Assembly (NCBI GenBank): GCA_026122225.1
Contig: JANEZZ010001909.1
Location: forward strand, 434,001 to 498,000
Direction of reading: 5' to 3'
Length of the DNA: 64,000 nucleotides
Source of the DNA: Heloderma charlesbogerti
Taxonomy: Eukaryota; Chordata; Lepidosauria; Squamata; Helodermatidae
The notes under the pieces are model-generated. The model made no database searches and was not told the DNA's origin. It was given only the letters and a program-made list of their open reading frames with translations. Below, in pieces: positions 1-48,979 of the stretch (positions within the stretch are counted from its first letter, which is position 1; every line of letters starts with the position of its first letter). The position numbers and the translations under genes were made by a program.

Positions 1-463
1 AAGTAAAAGGAGAGTGGATTGACTACCCCTGACTATTCTGGAAAGGTCCAGCCCCTCAAAAGGTTGGCCCCAATGTTGCATCTCCAGGACGAGGGGGGAG
101 GGAAGAGAGGGAGGGGGCACCTTTCTTAGCCACCCCGCTGCAGAGGCAGAGGGAAAACAGGTCACAGCCACCTCCAACCTGGAGATTCTTCATTCTACAG
201 CAAATATTGCTAAAAGTTAATCTATGGAACCACCTGAAAAGATCAGAGTCCGAGACAGGGTTGAAAGGGGAAGGAGCTACGGCCACCCGCTCCCCAGACA
301 TGCCTGTGTGGTATGGGACCTTGGACCAGAGACACCGTGGGTCAGGGAGCTACCAAGCCTACCCTACCATGCGCCAGTGAAAGGGGGGTGGCCTGAAACT
401 CCCCAACACTGCACAAGCATCTCCCCTATCCTTTACCCCACCCCCTGCCCCCGCCTCGTGGCA
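1..463 (-). other. GANAB: GANAB 3' UTR, partial
   Basis: Directly follows the TAA stop at 464-466. No AATAAA or ATTAAA is visible on the minus strand before the left edge, so the transcript end lies outside the window. Confidence 0.7.
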
Positions 464-37122
<36,659 letters not shown>

Positions 37123-37480
37123 CTTGGATCATGCTAGGCCCCGCCCGCCGGCCGCTATTGGCCCCGCCCCTCCCACGCCTGGTTGGCTCCCGCAGGGCGA
37201 GCCCGCCCCTTCGCTCCTCGAATCGCCCGGCCAGACGCCGCACGGCGGCCCCCCCACCCGCTGCTGCATTATGCATGAGCCAGCTCTTCGGGCGTGGGCG
37301 TGCCGGCAGCCGCTCGGGCATCCGGGGGGCGGGGCCCGGAGGGACGGCGGCCGGGCCCCTGGATCCTGCTCTGAGGGGAGCGTCTCGCGCGCCTGCGGCC
37401 TGTTTGGGGGAACGAGGAGAAACTGGGTCGTCTGGGTTCTGCTCTGAGGGGAAAGCCTCGGACGCCTGGGCCTCGCTCTG

Positions 37481-37942
37481 AGGAATATAAGGGGGTAGCC
37501 CCTGTGACATCGTTCGTGCCAAGTGACACAAGCTCCCCCGGTGTTAAGAATACGGTTTAAAAACTCTTTATGAAGTAAGAGCGCGCTCCCCTTGCTCCAC
37601 CACAGCAGGAGCGTTCACGTGCTCGTCTAGCAAATGCAAACGAAGGAAGTGGCCCCCCATCGCACGCGCGCACACGCTGCAATGCCCCCTCCCGCACTTC
37701 GTGACTCGTCTTTTGGGGACACACGCGCTCTCCCTCACGATGCCAGATGCTCCGTTCATTTGGGTCCGCGTATCCCCTCCTATTAAAGCACCCATCTCCC
37801 TTGAAGGGCAGCACCCTGCCCTCCCCGCAGCCACACCAAAGGAGCTTCCGCAATTTTCATTTAACAGCTCTGGGCAAGGCACAAGCGAAACTGACAAAGA
37901 TCCTTTTGGGAAGAGGAAACCAGTACCAGCCCCATCACTATG
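37481..37942. other. Region 5' of GANAB, moderately CpG-rich
   Basis: Contains CACGTG (37617) and a CGCACGCGCGCACACG run. No gene seen on either strand. Confidence 0.5.
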
Positions 37943-38135
37943 AGTGGGACTACAGCTCAGTGGAAGAGCACCTGCCCAGCATGCGGAAGGGCCCAGGTTC
38001 ATTCCCTGGCCTCTGCAGTTAAGAAGATCAGGGAGCAGATGATGGGAAAGGCCCCCTCTTTGCCCAAGACTCTGGAGAGCTACTGCCAGTCAGAGTAAGC
38101 AATACTGGACAAATAGCCCAACCTGGCTTTCTTTG
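37943..38135 (+). mobile_element. tRNA-Ala-like SINE
   Basis: GGGACTACAGCTCAGTGGAA, GGTTCATTCCCTGG, CTACTGCCAGTCAGAGTAAG. About 50 bp before the split SINE at 38176. Confidence 0.75.
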
Positions 38136-38175
38136 TTCTCTTGCCCTTGGGGGCCGGATCAGGAACTATGAAGAG

Positions 38176-38415
38176 AACAGCTGTGGTGTAGTGGTTACAG
38201 CAGCCCGGCGCTCTTCAGATATGTTGGACTGCTACTCCCAGCATTCCCAGCCCTGCGCTAGAGTGTAAGACTGGGCCCAAGGAGAACCAGTTTCAAATCT
38301 CCCCCTCCCCCCAGCAATGAAACTCATGGGCCAATCTCTCTCCCAGCCTAACCTACTGCACAGGGTTGTTGAGAGGATACAACAGAGGGAAAGAACCATA
38401 TAAACTACTTTCAGT
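38176..38415 (+). mobile_element. tRNA-derived SINE split by a foldback MITE
   Basis: Head GAACAGCTGTGGTGTAGTGG, then a short MITE-like insert (about 38203-38262, GGCGCTCTTCAGATATGTTG...), then GTGTAAGACTGGGCCCAAGG to CCTACTGCACAGGGTTGTTG. Same SINE type as at 10277. Confidence 0.7.
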
Positions 38416-38527
38416 TCCTTGGAGCAGTGGTAGATTAGAAAAGTAATAAAATTAAATGGCAGGAGAATCATACCAAGGATGAAAACGCAGAGCAGGAGAG
38501 CAGACAGGGCTATCACACACAAGATTA

Positions 38528-38960
38528 AGAGCGCAATCCTATATGGGTTCCACCCTCGATGATCGTAAGCCCCTGAACTTGGAGTTTATGATATCTAGTG
38601 CAGAGCGGAAGGAGTGACAGAGGCGTTCTCTGCCTTCCTGTCCTCCCCCCCTGCATTTTCATTAGATGGGCGAAAGCATTTCAGAGGGGGAGGGAAGGAG
38701 GCCGGAGAAGCATCAGGATTGCTTGTATCCTGGCCTCTCCAGTCTCCTCCGCACCCCAGCCACAGAAACACCCCCTTTTCCCCCTCTCCAAGGTTGTGTT
38801 CCCAACCTCAGAGAGGCAGCTGGTACGGTTCTTTCCGTGCCAGCTGTGAGGGGGAGGGGGGCGGAGCACGGATTCCCATCTCCAAGGTCAGAGTGCTTTC
38901 TCTGACCTGGGATCTGGAAATCTGAAATATCCTATGGCCCCTCAGACACTGTCATGGGGC
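38528..38960. repeat. Dispersed repeat, GGGCGCAATCCTATG family
   Basis: GAGCGCAATCCTATATGGGT, TAGATGGGCGAAAGCATTTC, CAGCTGTGAGGGGGAGG, TATCCTATGGCCCCTCAGAC. Confidence 0.65.
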
Positions 38961-39377
38961 CATATGATTGCTCGCCACATGCAGTGGATGTGCAGAAATT
39001 CAAAGTGATAATTCTCTCATAGATTAATTTTCTCTCCTTAACAGTATTCATTTGCCACCCAAATCACCTCTTAAAACTCTATGAAAATGTACACAGAATG
39101 ATGCCTCCCTGACTATCTGTATGTCTGTCCCAACAAGCACATCAAATATGTGGTATAGGGCCTTTTGTCTTTAAAATTTGCAGGAATGTTGTGTCTGAAC
39201 AGAGCCCACACTGTAGAACCCACTCTATTTGTGCCAAGTCAGCTGCAGAGGCGTAAAAGGTTTTTTGTTTGTTTTCATGCCAGTATGCCCAACCACACCA
39301 GATGGAGAAATTAACAGACGCACATACGGAAACCTTTCAGCCCCCTGGCTGTAAAGGAAAACCAAAGTGGCAAAAGT
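38961..39377. other. GANAB-INTS5 intergenic spacer
   Basis: AT-rich, no recognised gene or repeat. Confidence 0.5.
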
Positions 39378-41114
39378 TCACTTTTTTTATTCAGAAAAGG
39401 AAGTAACCAAAAACAACAAGTGAGCTCTGATGATGTAAAACGAAAGAGAAAACCAGCAACCCTCCAGCCCTGCTAAAAATGCTTGGCGACAAGAACTTCG
39501 TCTTCAGTGCCTGCCTTACTGCCTGAAATAAACCTCTTTCTAGCATTTGAATTGTCCCCAAAAGAAAAGGAACGACTCCCCTGAGGCTATCTAGGCCCAA
39601 GGAGGCCCAGAAGAAATATCTCAAATACAGCACTAGCACAAATCTCTTTGAGCTGGTACAAAGATGAGTAGTTGACTGCACAGGGATCAATACAGCAAGC
39701 TCTTGGACCATGACCAGCTGCTCATACCAGCAGCACTGGTGTGGGTGGAAAAACCTACTGGAGGATAAGGTGATCGCATATCTGTAATGCCAAGAGAGAA
39801 ATCACATCATCAGGAACATGAGTGGGAGGTGGTGGCTGGCTCTGATCCGCTCCAAGAATCATCAATCAGATGACCACCCTTCCTTGCTTGGAGGCAGAAC
39901 CAGTTAACAAAACCATACTTCAGTGACGCAAGTTAGCATAGACAGTGATTGCTGTCTGGGTCCCCCCCCCCCCAAAAAAAATCTGAGAGCACAAGGTTGT
40001 TCATGTTTAGACAGAAAAAAGTCCTACAACTCCCAGCATGCTGGGAACTGTAGGACTTTTTTCTGTCTAAACATGCATAGTATTGCGCTGTTAAGAAAGC
40101 AAGGCAATATTGGCTAACCCCTCCTCTGGTTGAAGTGCTTTTCAGTTAACACAGACAGCTGGCATACTTTGGGCCTGCTGAAGAGCTCTGTGTAACCCAG
40201 AAGTGTGCGACCCTCATGAGTTACACAGAACTCTTCAGCAGGACAAAATTGCATCAGCTCTGCGTAACGAGAAAGGTTTGCACACTCTTACACCAACTGA
40301 TCAGGCCAATAAGTGTTTCTTACCTTTCCTTTCCTTACTAGGTAATGTTTATTTTATTTATTTAATGCAGGGTAATTTGATCAGCAAATTCTCCTCTCTC
40401 CCCCTTTTTCTGTATATTAAGGAATGCATTTCTGCACAGGCTTTGCAGCCTGTTTGGATTCTCAACAGCATTGCTGTGATCTAGGTTCTATGGCAGGTCA
40501 ACCCAGAAACTGGCTGTATCTAACCTGGAGCAATGAACTAACAGATATCCCTTGCTTTCTGGCCTAATCAACCTGGAAGAGGAGGTGGTGAACTGCAGAA
40601 GCTTCAACCATCCACACATCACACTACCTGGATGTGGCTACATCAGCTGACATTGGTGCCTGCGTCACATGATGCACAGCACTGTAGGTGAGACTATATT
40701 TAGCAACTGTTAGGTCCAGCAAAAGCACTCAACACTCTTTAGGGTAAACTCATCCTGGCAGCTAGCCTACTTGCAACAGGCTGAGTTTTTCTTTAAGAAA
40801 CAAAAACGTATTTCTACTCATTAGTGTATTTTCAACACTCGCTTCATAGAGCCTTCCATAAACTAAACTGTAGACACCAGCTAGGGTCATTTTTCAGCAA
40901 GGCTGAGGGTATAAATGGAAAGGGAGAACGACATCAGAACCATCTGCACCCTCCCTCCCCATGGCACCTCCTCCTGCTGCACACCTGGACAAACCGTGCA
41001 ACAGTTTTTCATCAGATTACCATCAGAATCAGAGTTTTTAAGAGGCAGAATGTTCTTGCCCCTAACAGCATCACAACAGGCTGAACCCCAAAGGGCAGAT
41101 CAGCAAGGAAGTGG
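39378..41114 (-). other. INTS5: INTS5 3' UTR and candidate poly(A) sites
   Basis: Following the stop, the minus strand has a cluster of overlapping AATAAA signals at about 40347-40368 and another (CTGAATAAAAAAAG) at about 39380-39390. Either could end the transcript. The longer version would place the 74-nt hairpin at 40002 in the 3' UTR. Otherwise I see no coding frame here. Confidence 0.5.
40002..40075. repeat. 74-nt near-perfect palindrome
   Basis: Two 37-nt arms differ at two positions: CATGTTTAGACAGAAAAAAG, then TCCTACAACTCCCAGCA, against the inverse arm. Similar but looser copies are at 52203 and 56640. Downstream of the INTS5 stop, possibly in its 3' UTR. Confidence 0.9.
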
Positions 41115-44100
41115 CTAAGTGTGGAACCGCCCAGAAAGCAGCCCCAGCCGGTCAATGTTCTTATGCAGGACGCTGTGTAAGACGCAGAGGTATTTGCCGA
41201 CGTCCATGTCTCTGGAAAAGTCCCGGAAGAAGAGGCCCGTGCCAGCATCAAAGGTGAACTTCTGGGGCAGTGGGCTGTTGTCGCGCATGTAGTCCCAGAC
41301 GCTGAGGAGCAGGAGGTGGACCTCAAAGGGGGCCAGCTGGTCAAAGATCTCATGCATGTTGCTGAGCACGGGAGGGAGGAGGTGGCCTTCCCCCATGCAG
41401 GCCACCAGGGCACAGGAGGCCTGCAAATGCCAAGGTGAGCTGGTGGTGTCGTTCTCCCGCGAGGCCTCCCAGTGTGCCATCAGGGTTGCCATGAGGCCCC
41501 GGAGCAGCACTGAGCAGTAGCACAAGGCCGGCTGCCCTGCCGCCACCAGGTTCAGCAGCTGGAAGAGCAGGGGGTTGTCCCGGAAGGACCGCCCAATCTG
41601 GATATCCCGTTCCACCGTGTTGCGGGTATGCTCCTCAGGAGGCCACGCCAGCTCGCTGTTGGTGACATCAGGGCAGACGGACTCCACAAGGACCACGGCC
41701 ACCATCTTTGCCGCTTCAGGGCTGACAGTGATGCGCTGGGGGGGCTCTGGGCCGCCACGCCCTGCCCCACAGCACTGCAGCAACAAGCCCAGGAAGGTCT
41801 GGACATTGTGAGAGATCTCCTCCAGCTCTCGAAGGTGAGGGGCGTGGAGCGGCTTTAGGCCCCTCCCAATCACCCCAGCGTGGAACACCGACCACACGCT
41901 GCCCGAGAAGTTCACCGCCGCCATGAAGCGGCGGTTAATGTCTAGCAGGGAGAGCTTGGCACCTTCCAGGGCGGCCTCATTCCCGGTGGCGGGGGGCTCG
42001 GCAACTCCGCCAAAGAGTTCAGCGTTGCCCGGGTGCAGGGCTCCCTCCACCAGGTACTGAAGGATGGCCTTGCTGGCCGTGGGCGAGGCTCCGCTCAAGC
42101 AGCAGAGGAGGCGGCCCCCATAGCTGATGCCCATGGGACACTTACAGCGCAGCACTGAGAAGAAGTGGTGCACAGCGGAACGGACGAGGAAAAGGAGGTG
42201 AGCTGGCCGGATGGCCCTTGGCATGGGGCAAACAGATAGGAGCAAGGAGGCTGCCTGGGCAACCTCACGGTTGCGGTGCAGCAGGAGCTGGCCGAAGTCA
42301 CTGGCATGCCATGAGACCGCCTGGCCCAACTGGTGTCCCATAGAGGCGGGGCCTTCACCCTCCCATTGCATGATCAAGGCCAGGTTTTGGAAGAGCTGGG
42401 CCGTGTGCTGCTCAGAGAGGCCCCCGGCGTGGATCTGGCACACGCATTTCTTGACTGTGGCAGGCAGCAGGTCGCTCATGCATGAGCTGAGCACGGAGTA
42501 GAGCTGGGTGGCCAGGCTGAGCTCCTCCTGGCTCTTGGCCAGAGTCAGCAAGTAGAAGAGGGCCTCGCTGGCACAGCTTGGGGTGCAGTAGACGGAAAGG
42601 AGGACCAGCAGCTGGTGCTGCCAGAGGAAACGCTTCCTCTCCAGCCGCAAGGTCTCCACACACAGCTCCCGCACGTGGCCCTTCAGCTCATCCAAGAAAG
42701 GCACCGCCCGGGGTGGGGCCTCCGCCAAGCTGGCCGAGCCCCGGTTGTAAACTAGCTTCTGGAGGTTGAGCAGCAGGAGCTGGATGACGCGGTCACACGC
42801 CTCCCGCACGCTGTCGTGAACGGCGAGGCCTGGGGTGGTGATGACGGATGCCGGCATGGCCGTGCCAATGAGGAACTGCAGAGTGCGATAAGCGCCTCCA
42901 GAGGTCTGGCAGATGAGGTGTACCACGATGCTGACCATGTTCTCCAGGTCCTCCCGAGGCAGCGAAGCAAAGTGCTGGTGCAGCTGATTGAGCACAGCTG
43001 GCTTGAGGGAGTCCACCAGCTCGGCTGAGATGGTGCTCAGCAGAGTGGGAGACATGACAGCCAGCTGCAGCAGGAAGGGCACAGTGGCTTTCTGCTGCTG
43101 GTCCCGGGCAGGGCCCAGGCTGCCGTGGAACATCCGCAGCAGTTCCTGCTTGATGTTGGCCGAGTGGCGAGAGGCCAAGTGGCCCAGGATGCCCACCACT
43201 GAGGCAATCTTGGGCACCCGCTTGTCAGCGGCCGTGGAGCTGGGGAAGAGGAGGAGGTCGGCCGAGGCCGTCCCATGCATGCAGAAGTCCTTCAGCCCAC
43301 AGGAGAGCACGCGGTTGATGATGGTGCTGGGGAAGGATGAGCCGATGTGGGCCACTACCCAGTCAAAGTGAGGCGAGTGCTGGACAGAGGTGTCCAGCAG
43401 GGCATCCACGCAGGCGTCCGGGCAGGTGCTAATCATCGAGGAGAGGCACTGAGTGTAGATCTCCATCAGTGTCCGCGTGGCCTTGCATGACATCCACAGC
43501 TGCAGCAGCTCATTCAGGCTGCTGGCGTGGGGCACACCGTGCCGGCCAGCGTACTTGCTGCTCAGCTGCCCCATCAGGTCTATGGACCAGGCCGAGACCA
43601 AGCCCGCCCATGCCTTGGGGTTCATGCGGACAAACTCAGACAGCACGGCTTGGATCTCCTGCACCACGTCGTCCAGGTTGGGGCCCTGGGAGCGGATGGA
43701 GCCCATCCCACCATCGCTGCTCTCCAACTCCAGCAAGTAGGTGCACACATACTCATCAAAGACACCCCGGAGGTGGTCCAGGACGGCGCTGCGGGCTGGG
43801 GGCAGGCTACGCAGCAACAAAATGGCACAGCGGGCATGCTCTTTGATGGTGAGCTTGTTACCATGCACAGGGTCAACGCCGCTAAGGAAGGCCTTGATCT
43901 CCTGGGCCAGCTCTTGGGAACTGCAGGAGGAAAAAAATAAACATGTGAGCCTTGAGTCAATAGGAGCTTGAGGGGGTTGGAAAAAAGGTCATCACATAGT
44001 GAGTTTTCTGATATTCTCCCACAGTCAAGCTTTGTTGTGAAGGAGTCTACTTGGGATCAGATTAAGAGTGTGATTAGATTTAGGCTACTTTAAAAAAAAT

Positions 44101-47100
44101 GTTCAGTGCAGCTAATAAGCAGAACATACTTTTCTTTGGTTTTGTTTTGTGCCCTATAAGAGACCTGTTAGTTCCAATTAGTACTGGATTCAATTCACCA
44201 GTTACTTCTCTATCCCAGTGTGCCATTACATAACCAGAGATCCATTGCACAAGTTACAGTTCTAACTTCCTTTGTATGCAAGGGTTTACTCCATTATCAT
44301 CTTAAGATTGAAACAGGGAGGGAGATGGGGAGACATTTTTCTTGCTGCCTCATAATACTAGAACCCAGTATTGGTTATCCCATGAAGCTGATTGGTGGGA
44401 GATTCAAGACAGATAAAAGGAAGGACTTTCACACACAGTGCATACTTAAATGATGGAATTTGCTACCACAAGTAGTGATGGCCACCAATTTGGATGGCTT
44501 TAAAAAGGGATTGGACAAATTCATGGAGGATAAGGCTATCAATGGTTACTAGTCCGTATGGCTATATGCTACATCCAGTAACAGAGGCCGTTTGCCTATA
44601 TGCTCCAGTTGCTGGGGAACACGACTGGGTGTTATTCCGCACATGTCCTGCTTGTGGGCTTCCCATTGGGGCATCCGGTTGGCCACTGTGTGAACAGAAT
44701 GCTGGATGAGATGGATCCTTGGTTTGATCCAGCACGACTCTTCTTATGTTCTGAACAGACTGTAGACAGAGTTTAACACCATAGGGCCTCCCGCAGAAAT
44801 ATCCCCCTTTTCAAATGTTCTTTTTTCCCTACCCTTTCTGAAAAAGTATTCTCTGTAACTCAAAAGCTCACACTCCACTTTGTCAACAGTGGCTCACCCT
44901 AACAGAGCTATTGTTTTACTATCCCTCTGATTTGTTTTTTAAAAATCTACTTCAAAATATGATTGACTCTATAGCTGACTTTATAAGAGGCATCTTCGAA
45001 AGAAAGCTTGACCATAAGAGAATAACAGTGGGGGTAGGAGTCACCAAGTGGTGATAGCTTCCTGTCAAAACTGATTCTGGAAAAATCACCCTCAGACACG
45101 GACAAGTGGAATGGAGAAACTTTAAATGTGGTTGTTATGTTGGGAGAGCCTCATGCCTATGATAATGGATTTTAGAAGTGGGAGGCTATAGGTCAGCCTT
45201 GTAAATGAGTTACTAGCCTACAAAACTTGTTTTTACTAGCCTACTGCAACCTAGCAGAGGAGAGCCGGAAAACTGCATATCTATGCTAGGCACTGAAGAG
45301 GTGGCTTCCCTTCCTTGATGCTGGGAGCAGAGGAGGGATGCAGCACTCCATTCTTCCTCCACTCACTAGCTTGCATGCAATTCCTAGCCACGTATGGCAA
45401 CCACACTAGTGCCTAAACACAAAACTGCCCTAGGTGGTTCTTTTCCTACCGCTGTCTTGTCCACACGAAGCACTCTGTAAAACTCAAAACATTGCTACCA
45501 TACTAAGGCAGATGGTCTAATAAAGGCAGAGCCAGCTCCAGACTGGAAGAGGGCCCTGGGCAATGTGACCTGTAGTGGGACCCCTCTTCTGTTGTTGAGC
45601 CTCCTTGAACTTACTTGGTGCTAGTAGTGCTACAAGCAGCAGCAGGTGGCTGAGTCTAACCACCACATTAATTTTCCCACAATGTCCCAGGAGTGTTGCT
45701 GCACTGGGGGATTGTAGGAAATTAAAATGGCAGTTAGATACAGCTGCCCAGCTCAGACAGCCAGGTCAGAAAATGTTTTTTACTTGGGGGAGGGGGGTAG
45801 TGGGTGCTGCCAGGGGGGCAAAGCCCTGGCAGCTGCCCAAGGATGTCAAATGCAGACACCAGCTCTGAATAAAGAGCACAATATCATTCGTGTCCAGGTC
45901 TCACAGCTAGGCATTTCTCATCCCAGACCTGTGGTGTCTTTTCCTTGCTTCATGCAATGCCATCTAGGTAGAAACAAGAGTTACACATCTCACACAATCC
46001 CCAACTAGCATAACAATTAAGATATTGTGTTGCTAGTTCAGACCAAAAGTCCAGTGCTTAGTCCAGTGCTATTTCCAAGAGTGCCCCTTGAAGCTCAAGG
46101 ACTGGGCCAGAAACCAACATCCCCCCCCACTGCAATTTGCCCCCAACAACTGATATTCAAAGCTAGACTGCCTATGAACATGGCGGTTCCATTTAGCCAT
46201 CACAGCAAATAGCTGCTGAGATCCCCTATCTTCCATGGATTCCTTCAAATCTCTCCACAAAATCTCTTTCCCTGGGGTTTGGCACCAATTTTAGTATCTT
46301 TTCAGCACCAGGCTAAGATATTTTTATTTATGCTATTTCAGTTCTGCTGCCTCTCTGTCTGTTATGAGGACTGTATTTTTTATTGTATTGTATTTTGGCT
46401 GAATAATTTTTTTGTACACTGCCCTGGAAAATCAAATCAGCTTAGATTTAAAAAAAAAAAAATAAATTTGTTCCCACCTACTACCAAAATGAAGCCTCTA
46501 AGTATATGGAACTACACTGAGAGATGGCTTCAGAGTGTGGTGAGGCTGGATGCTTGATGGGGGCCCAAGATCAGCCCACTGTCCCAATCCGGTGATAGAA
46601 AAAATCTCTCTTCACCCAAGACCCTGGAAAGCCACTGCCAGTCAGAATAGCTCTGCGTTCCCCAACCCAGCACCCTCCAAATCTTTTGGTCTACAACTGC
46701 TGTCACCCCAGGCAGAATTGACTGTGCTGGCTGGGGATAATGGGAGCTGTAATCCAACACATCTGGAGGGCATCAAGTTGAGGGGACCTCCCCCTGCAAC
46801 CCCCCCCCCAGAACAAGAACTTATGGCATCTGTTGACATTCTTCTATCACCCTTTGCCTGTTGTCTTCCTCCTCTCCCTCCACTGTCTCCTTCATTGCTG
46901 AAATTTAGATTATAAACTCGGTGGGGCAGGCTCCTGTTTTGCTATATCCGAAGCTGCTTTACTCCAAGTCAGACTATTGGCCCATCTAGCCTAGAACTGT
47001 CTACTGTAACTGACAGCAGCTCTCCACCCTTTTAACTGGAGATGCTGAAGGTGGAACCTGAAATCTTCTGCATGGAAAGCATGTCCTCAGACCACTGAGA

Positions 47101-48147
47101 GCCTCTGCCATATGTTACTTTGTAAAGAGCCCTGTATTCTGAGGATGGCATCATCATAGTTTAATCCTTCTTTTAACACCACCTAGGCTGATGGCCACCA
47201 CCATATTCTTAACCTGTAGAGAATGTCCACCATGGACCCATAAAATGGGGTGCTAGTAGATGGTTTCAGACTAGAGACAGAGGGACCCTTTCCTCTGGTG
47301 GGACCTAGCCCTGCAACTCTATGTCTGTCTTCTTCCCTTCCCTCCACTGTCTCCCTTATTGTTGACATTTAGATTGTAAGCTCCGTGAGGCAGGGATCCA
47401 CCTTCTTTTGTATTTATGTTATTCTCCCCCCATCCCTGGTTAAGACCATCTACTGAGACCTTTCTCTGGGTACCCACCATCTGAAGTAAGATGGGTGGTA
47501 ACTGGACTACATAAGTTACTCAGTTTTTATTATTTACACTTTTATCCCCCCTCTCCCCATCACTACCACTTGATCCTCACAACAATTCTATGAGGTAGGT
47601 TTGACTGAGAGCAACTGAAGCCACCCAGCAAGCTTTAAGGCAGAGTGTGGACTTGAATCTGGGTTTCTCTCATTCCTGGTCTGACATTCTAGTCACTTCA
47701 CCAGATTGTCTCTCAGTATATTGATGATAACTAATAATGACTAGATAAAGTACATGTAAATGAAATAATCCATCCTATCCCTCTGCTGTGTCGAAGCTTA
47801 GATTGTCAGCTACTCGGGGCAGCGACCTGGCCTCTTTTATATTTTTCCGAAGTGCCATGAACACTGATGGCATTATATTGATGATCCTTTTATAAGTAAC
47901 CTGAGCAACCTGATCCTTTTTAAAGCAACCTGAGCAATCACCACAACCCTCAATCTGCAAAGTCCCACGAGATGCAGGGTTGGGGGAGGCTCCAATCTAG
48001 GGGGAAATCCCTCCCAATCCCCTACCAATCCCCTATAGGCAGGCGGGACATCCAGTACCTGAGCGATGGAGGGGCGACTGCCGGCTTGGGGCTGGGGGCG
48101 GACCCGGGAGGCCCCGCCACCCCCGGGGGATCACACAGAGCGGACAT
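41115..48147 (-). CDS. INTS5: Integrator complex subunit 5, complete
   Basis: Subunit of the Integrator complex, which acts in the nucleus on RNA polymerase II transcripts (snRNA 3' processing, promoter-proximal termination). Two coding exons: 48147-48059 (MSALCDPPG start, donor GTACTGG) and 43920-41115 (acceptor CTCCTGCAG, TAG stop). Joined length is 964 residues versus about 1,019 in human. Conserved blocks include [76 protein letters not shown] and a C-terminal [19 protein letters not shown]. The protein is helical-repeat-like with no catalytic motif. It is shorter mainly because a Gly/Ser/Pro-rich segment before RVPKIA and the C-terminal tail are reduced. The intron is about 4.1 kb. Confidence 0.97.
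44370..44757 (+). mobile_element. CR1-like LINE 3' end, opposite orientation
   Basis: Reads in sense: AGATTCAAGACAGATAAAAG, AATTCATGGAGGATAAGGCT, GGCTTCCCATTGG, ending CTTCTTATGTTC. Inside the INTS5 intron, antisense to INTS5. Confidence 0.75.
44758..46540. other. INTS5 intron, mostly unrecognised
   Basis: No coding exon. A mid-repeat resembling ATTGTAAGCTCCGTGAGGCA-type sequence recurs at about 46900 and 47370, outside this part. A short AT-rich tail lies at about 46440-46470. Confidence 0.5.
46655..46798. repeat. Palindromic MITE inside SINE remnant
   Basis: TTCCCCAACCCAGCACCCTC ... CACATCTGGAGGGCATCAAG, following a 3' SINE piece at 46570-46650. INTS5 intron. Confidence 0.7.
46945..47115 (-). 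mobile_element. tRNA-Ala-like SINE
   Basis: Reverse copy: AAGCTGCTTTACTCCAAGTC to CAGACCACTGAGAGCCTCTG. INTS5 intron. Confidence 0.65.
47550..47725 (-). mobile_element. tRNA-derived SINE, old
   Basis: On the minus strand: GACAATCTGGTGAAGTGACT, a B-box-like AGATTCAAGTCC, then CAAACCTACCTCATAGAATT. INTS5 intron. Confidence 0.5.
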
Positions 48148-48260
48148 GCCGGCCGGGGGAAAAAAGTTAGGAAATGACCAGTCCCTTTTCGCTTTTCTTT
48201 CCGCCGCCCCTCTGCCGCGCCTGCGCACGGTGGAGTATGGTTGGGGGAAGCATAAAATCA
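48148..48260 (-). promoter_or_regulatory. INTS5: INTS5 promoter with NRF1-like site
   Basis: GC-rich stretch immediately upstream of the INTS5 ATG. The sequence CGCGCCTGCGCACGG (about 48215-48229) matches the NRF1 half-site pair. No TATA box. Confidence 0.6.
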
Positions 48261-48349
48261 GCCCACAAAGCGTTTCTCCTTAAAAAAAGTCCGTGCTGGT
48301 TCCTAGACCACCCGATACTAACGTTCCACTTTCTGTCTAAAGAACGCTT

Positions 48350-48662
48350 GCAGCGCAATCCTAGTGTCTATTCAGAAGAAAGCCCCATTGTGGTTGGTAG
48401 GACTCAGTGGAGGCTGGTGGCTCCGATTTCGGCGGGACTGTAAATCCATTATGGGTTTGCCAGAACCAGCTAGGATTCTAAAGGAGCTATCCAAGGTGCC
48501 GAGCCCTATCCTCAAAATAGGTTCAGCACCTTGGACAGTTCCTTTAGAGTTCTGGCTGGTTCTGACTGAAAGCCAGAATACATTCACAGCCCGACCGAAA
48601 TTGGAGCCACCGGCATCCACTGGTGGGGCTTACTCCCAGGTCAGTAGATATAGGATTGCAAC
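48350..48662. repeat. MITE nested inside a MITE
   Basis: Outer element: CGCAATCCTAGTGTCTATTC and GCCCCATTG on the left, GGGGCTTACTCCCAGGTCAG and ATAGGATTGCAACC on the right. Inner element about 48408-48623: CAGTGGAGGCTGGTGGCTCC with inverse GGAGCCACCGGCATCCACTG, and a further inverted pair GGAGCTATCCAAGGTGCCGA / CAGCACCTTGGACAGTTCC. Just upstream of the INTS5 promoter. Confidence 0.8.
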
Positions 48663-48979
48663 CCTTGTAGCCATAAAGACAAGAGCCTGGCACACTTTGA
48701 GGAATTCCTCAACATACCTGTAACCCCATGCTAGAATTGCCAGCCACCACCCAGAACTTATTTTTACAGGCAACTTGCCAAAAACAAGATGTGTATGCTG
48801 CATATAAAAGTAACTGACCCTTGTGGCACCTTCAACAACAGGTAAGCCCATCAATTCTTAATGACTTGTCCAGACAGCACACCACAGATCCATGCCCCAA
48901 AGAATTTACAAGCTAAACCAAAGAGGAGGATTAGGGAATCAAGAATATATTAGAGAGTATACATATATTCATTTCTCTT

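Noticed and set aside
41500..43960. Plus-strand and alternate-frame ORFs across INTS5
   Set aside because: Shadows of the GC-rich 2.8-kb INTS5 exon.
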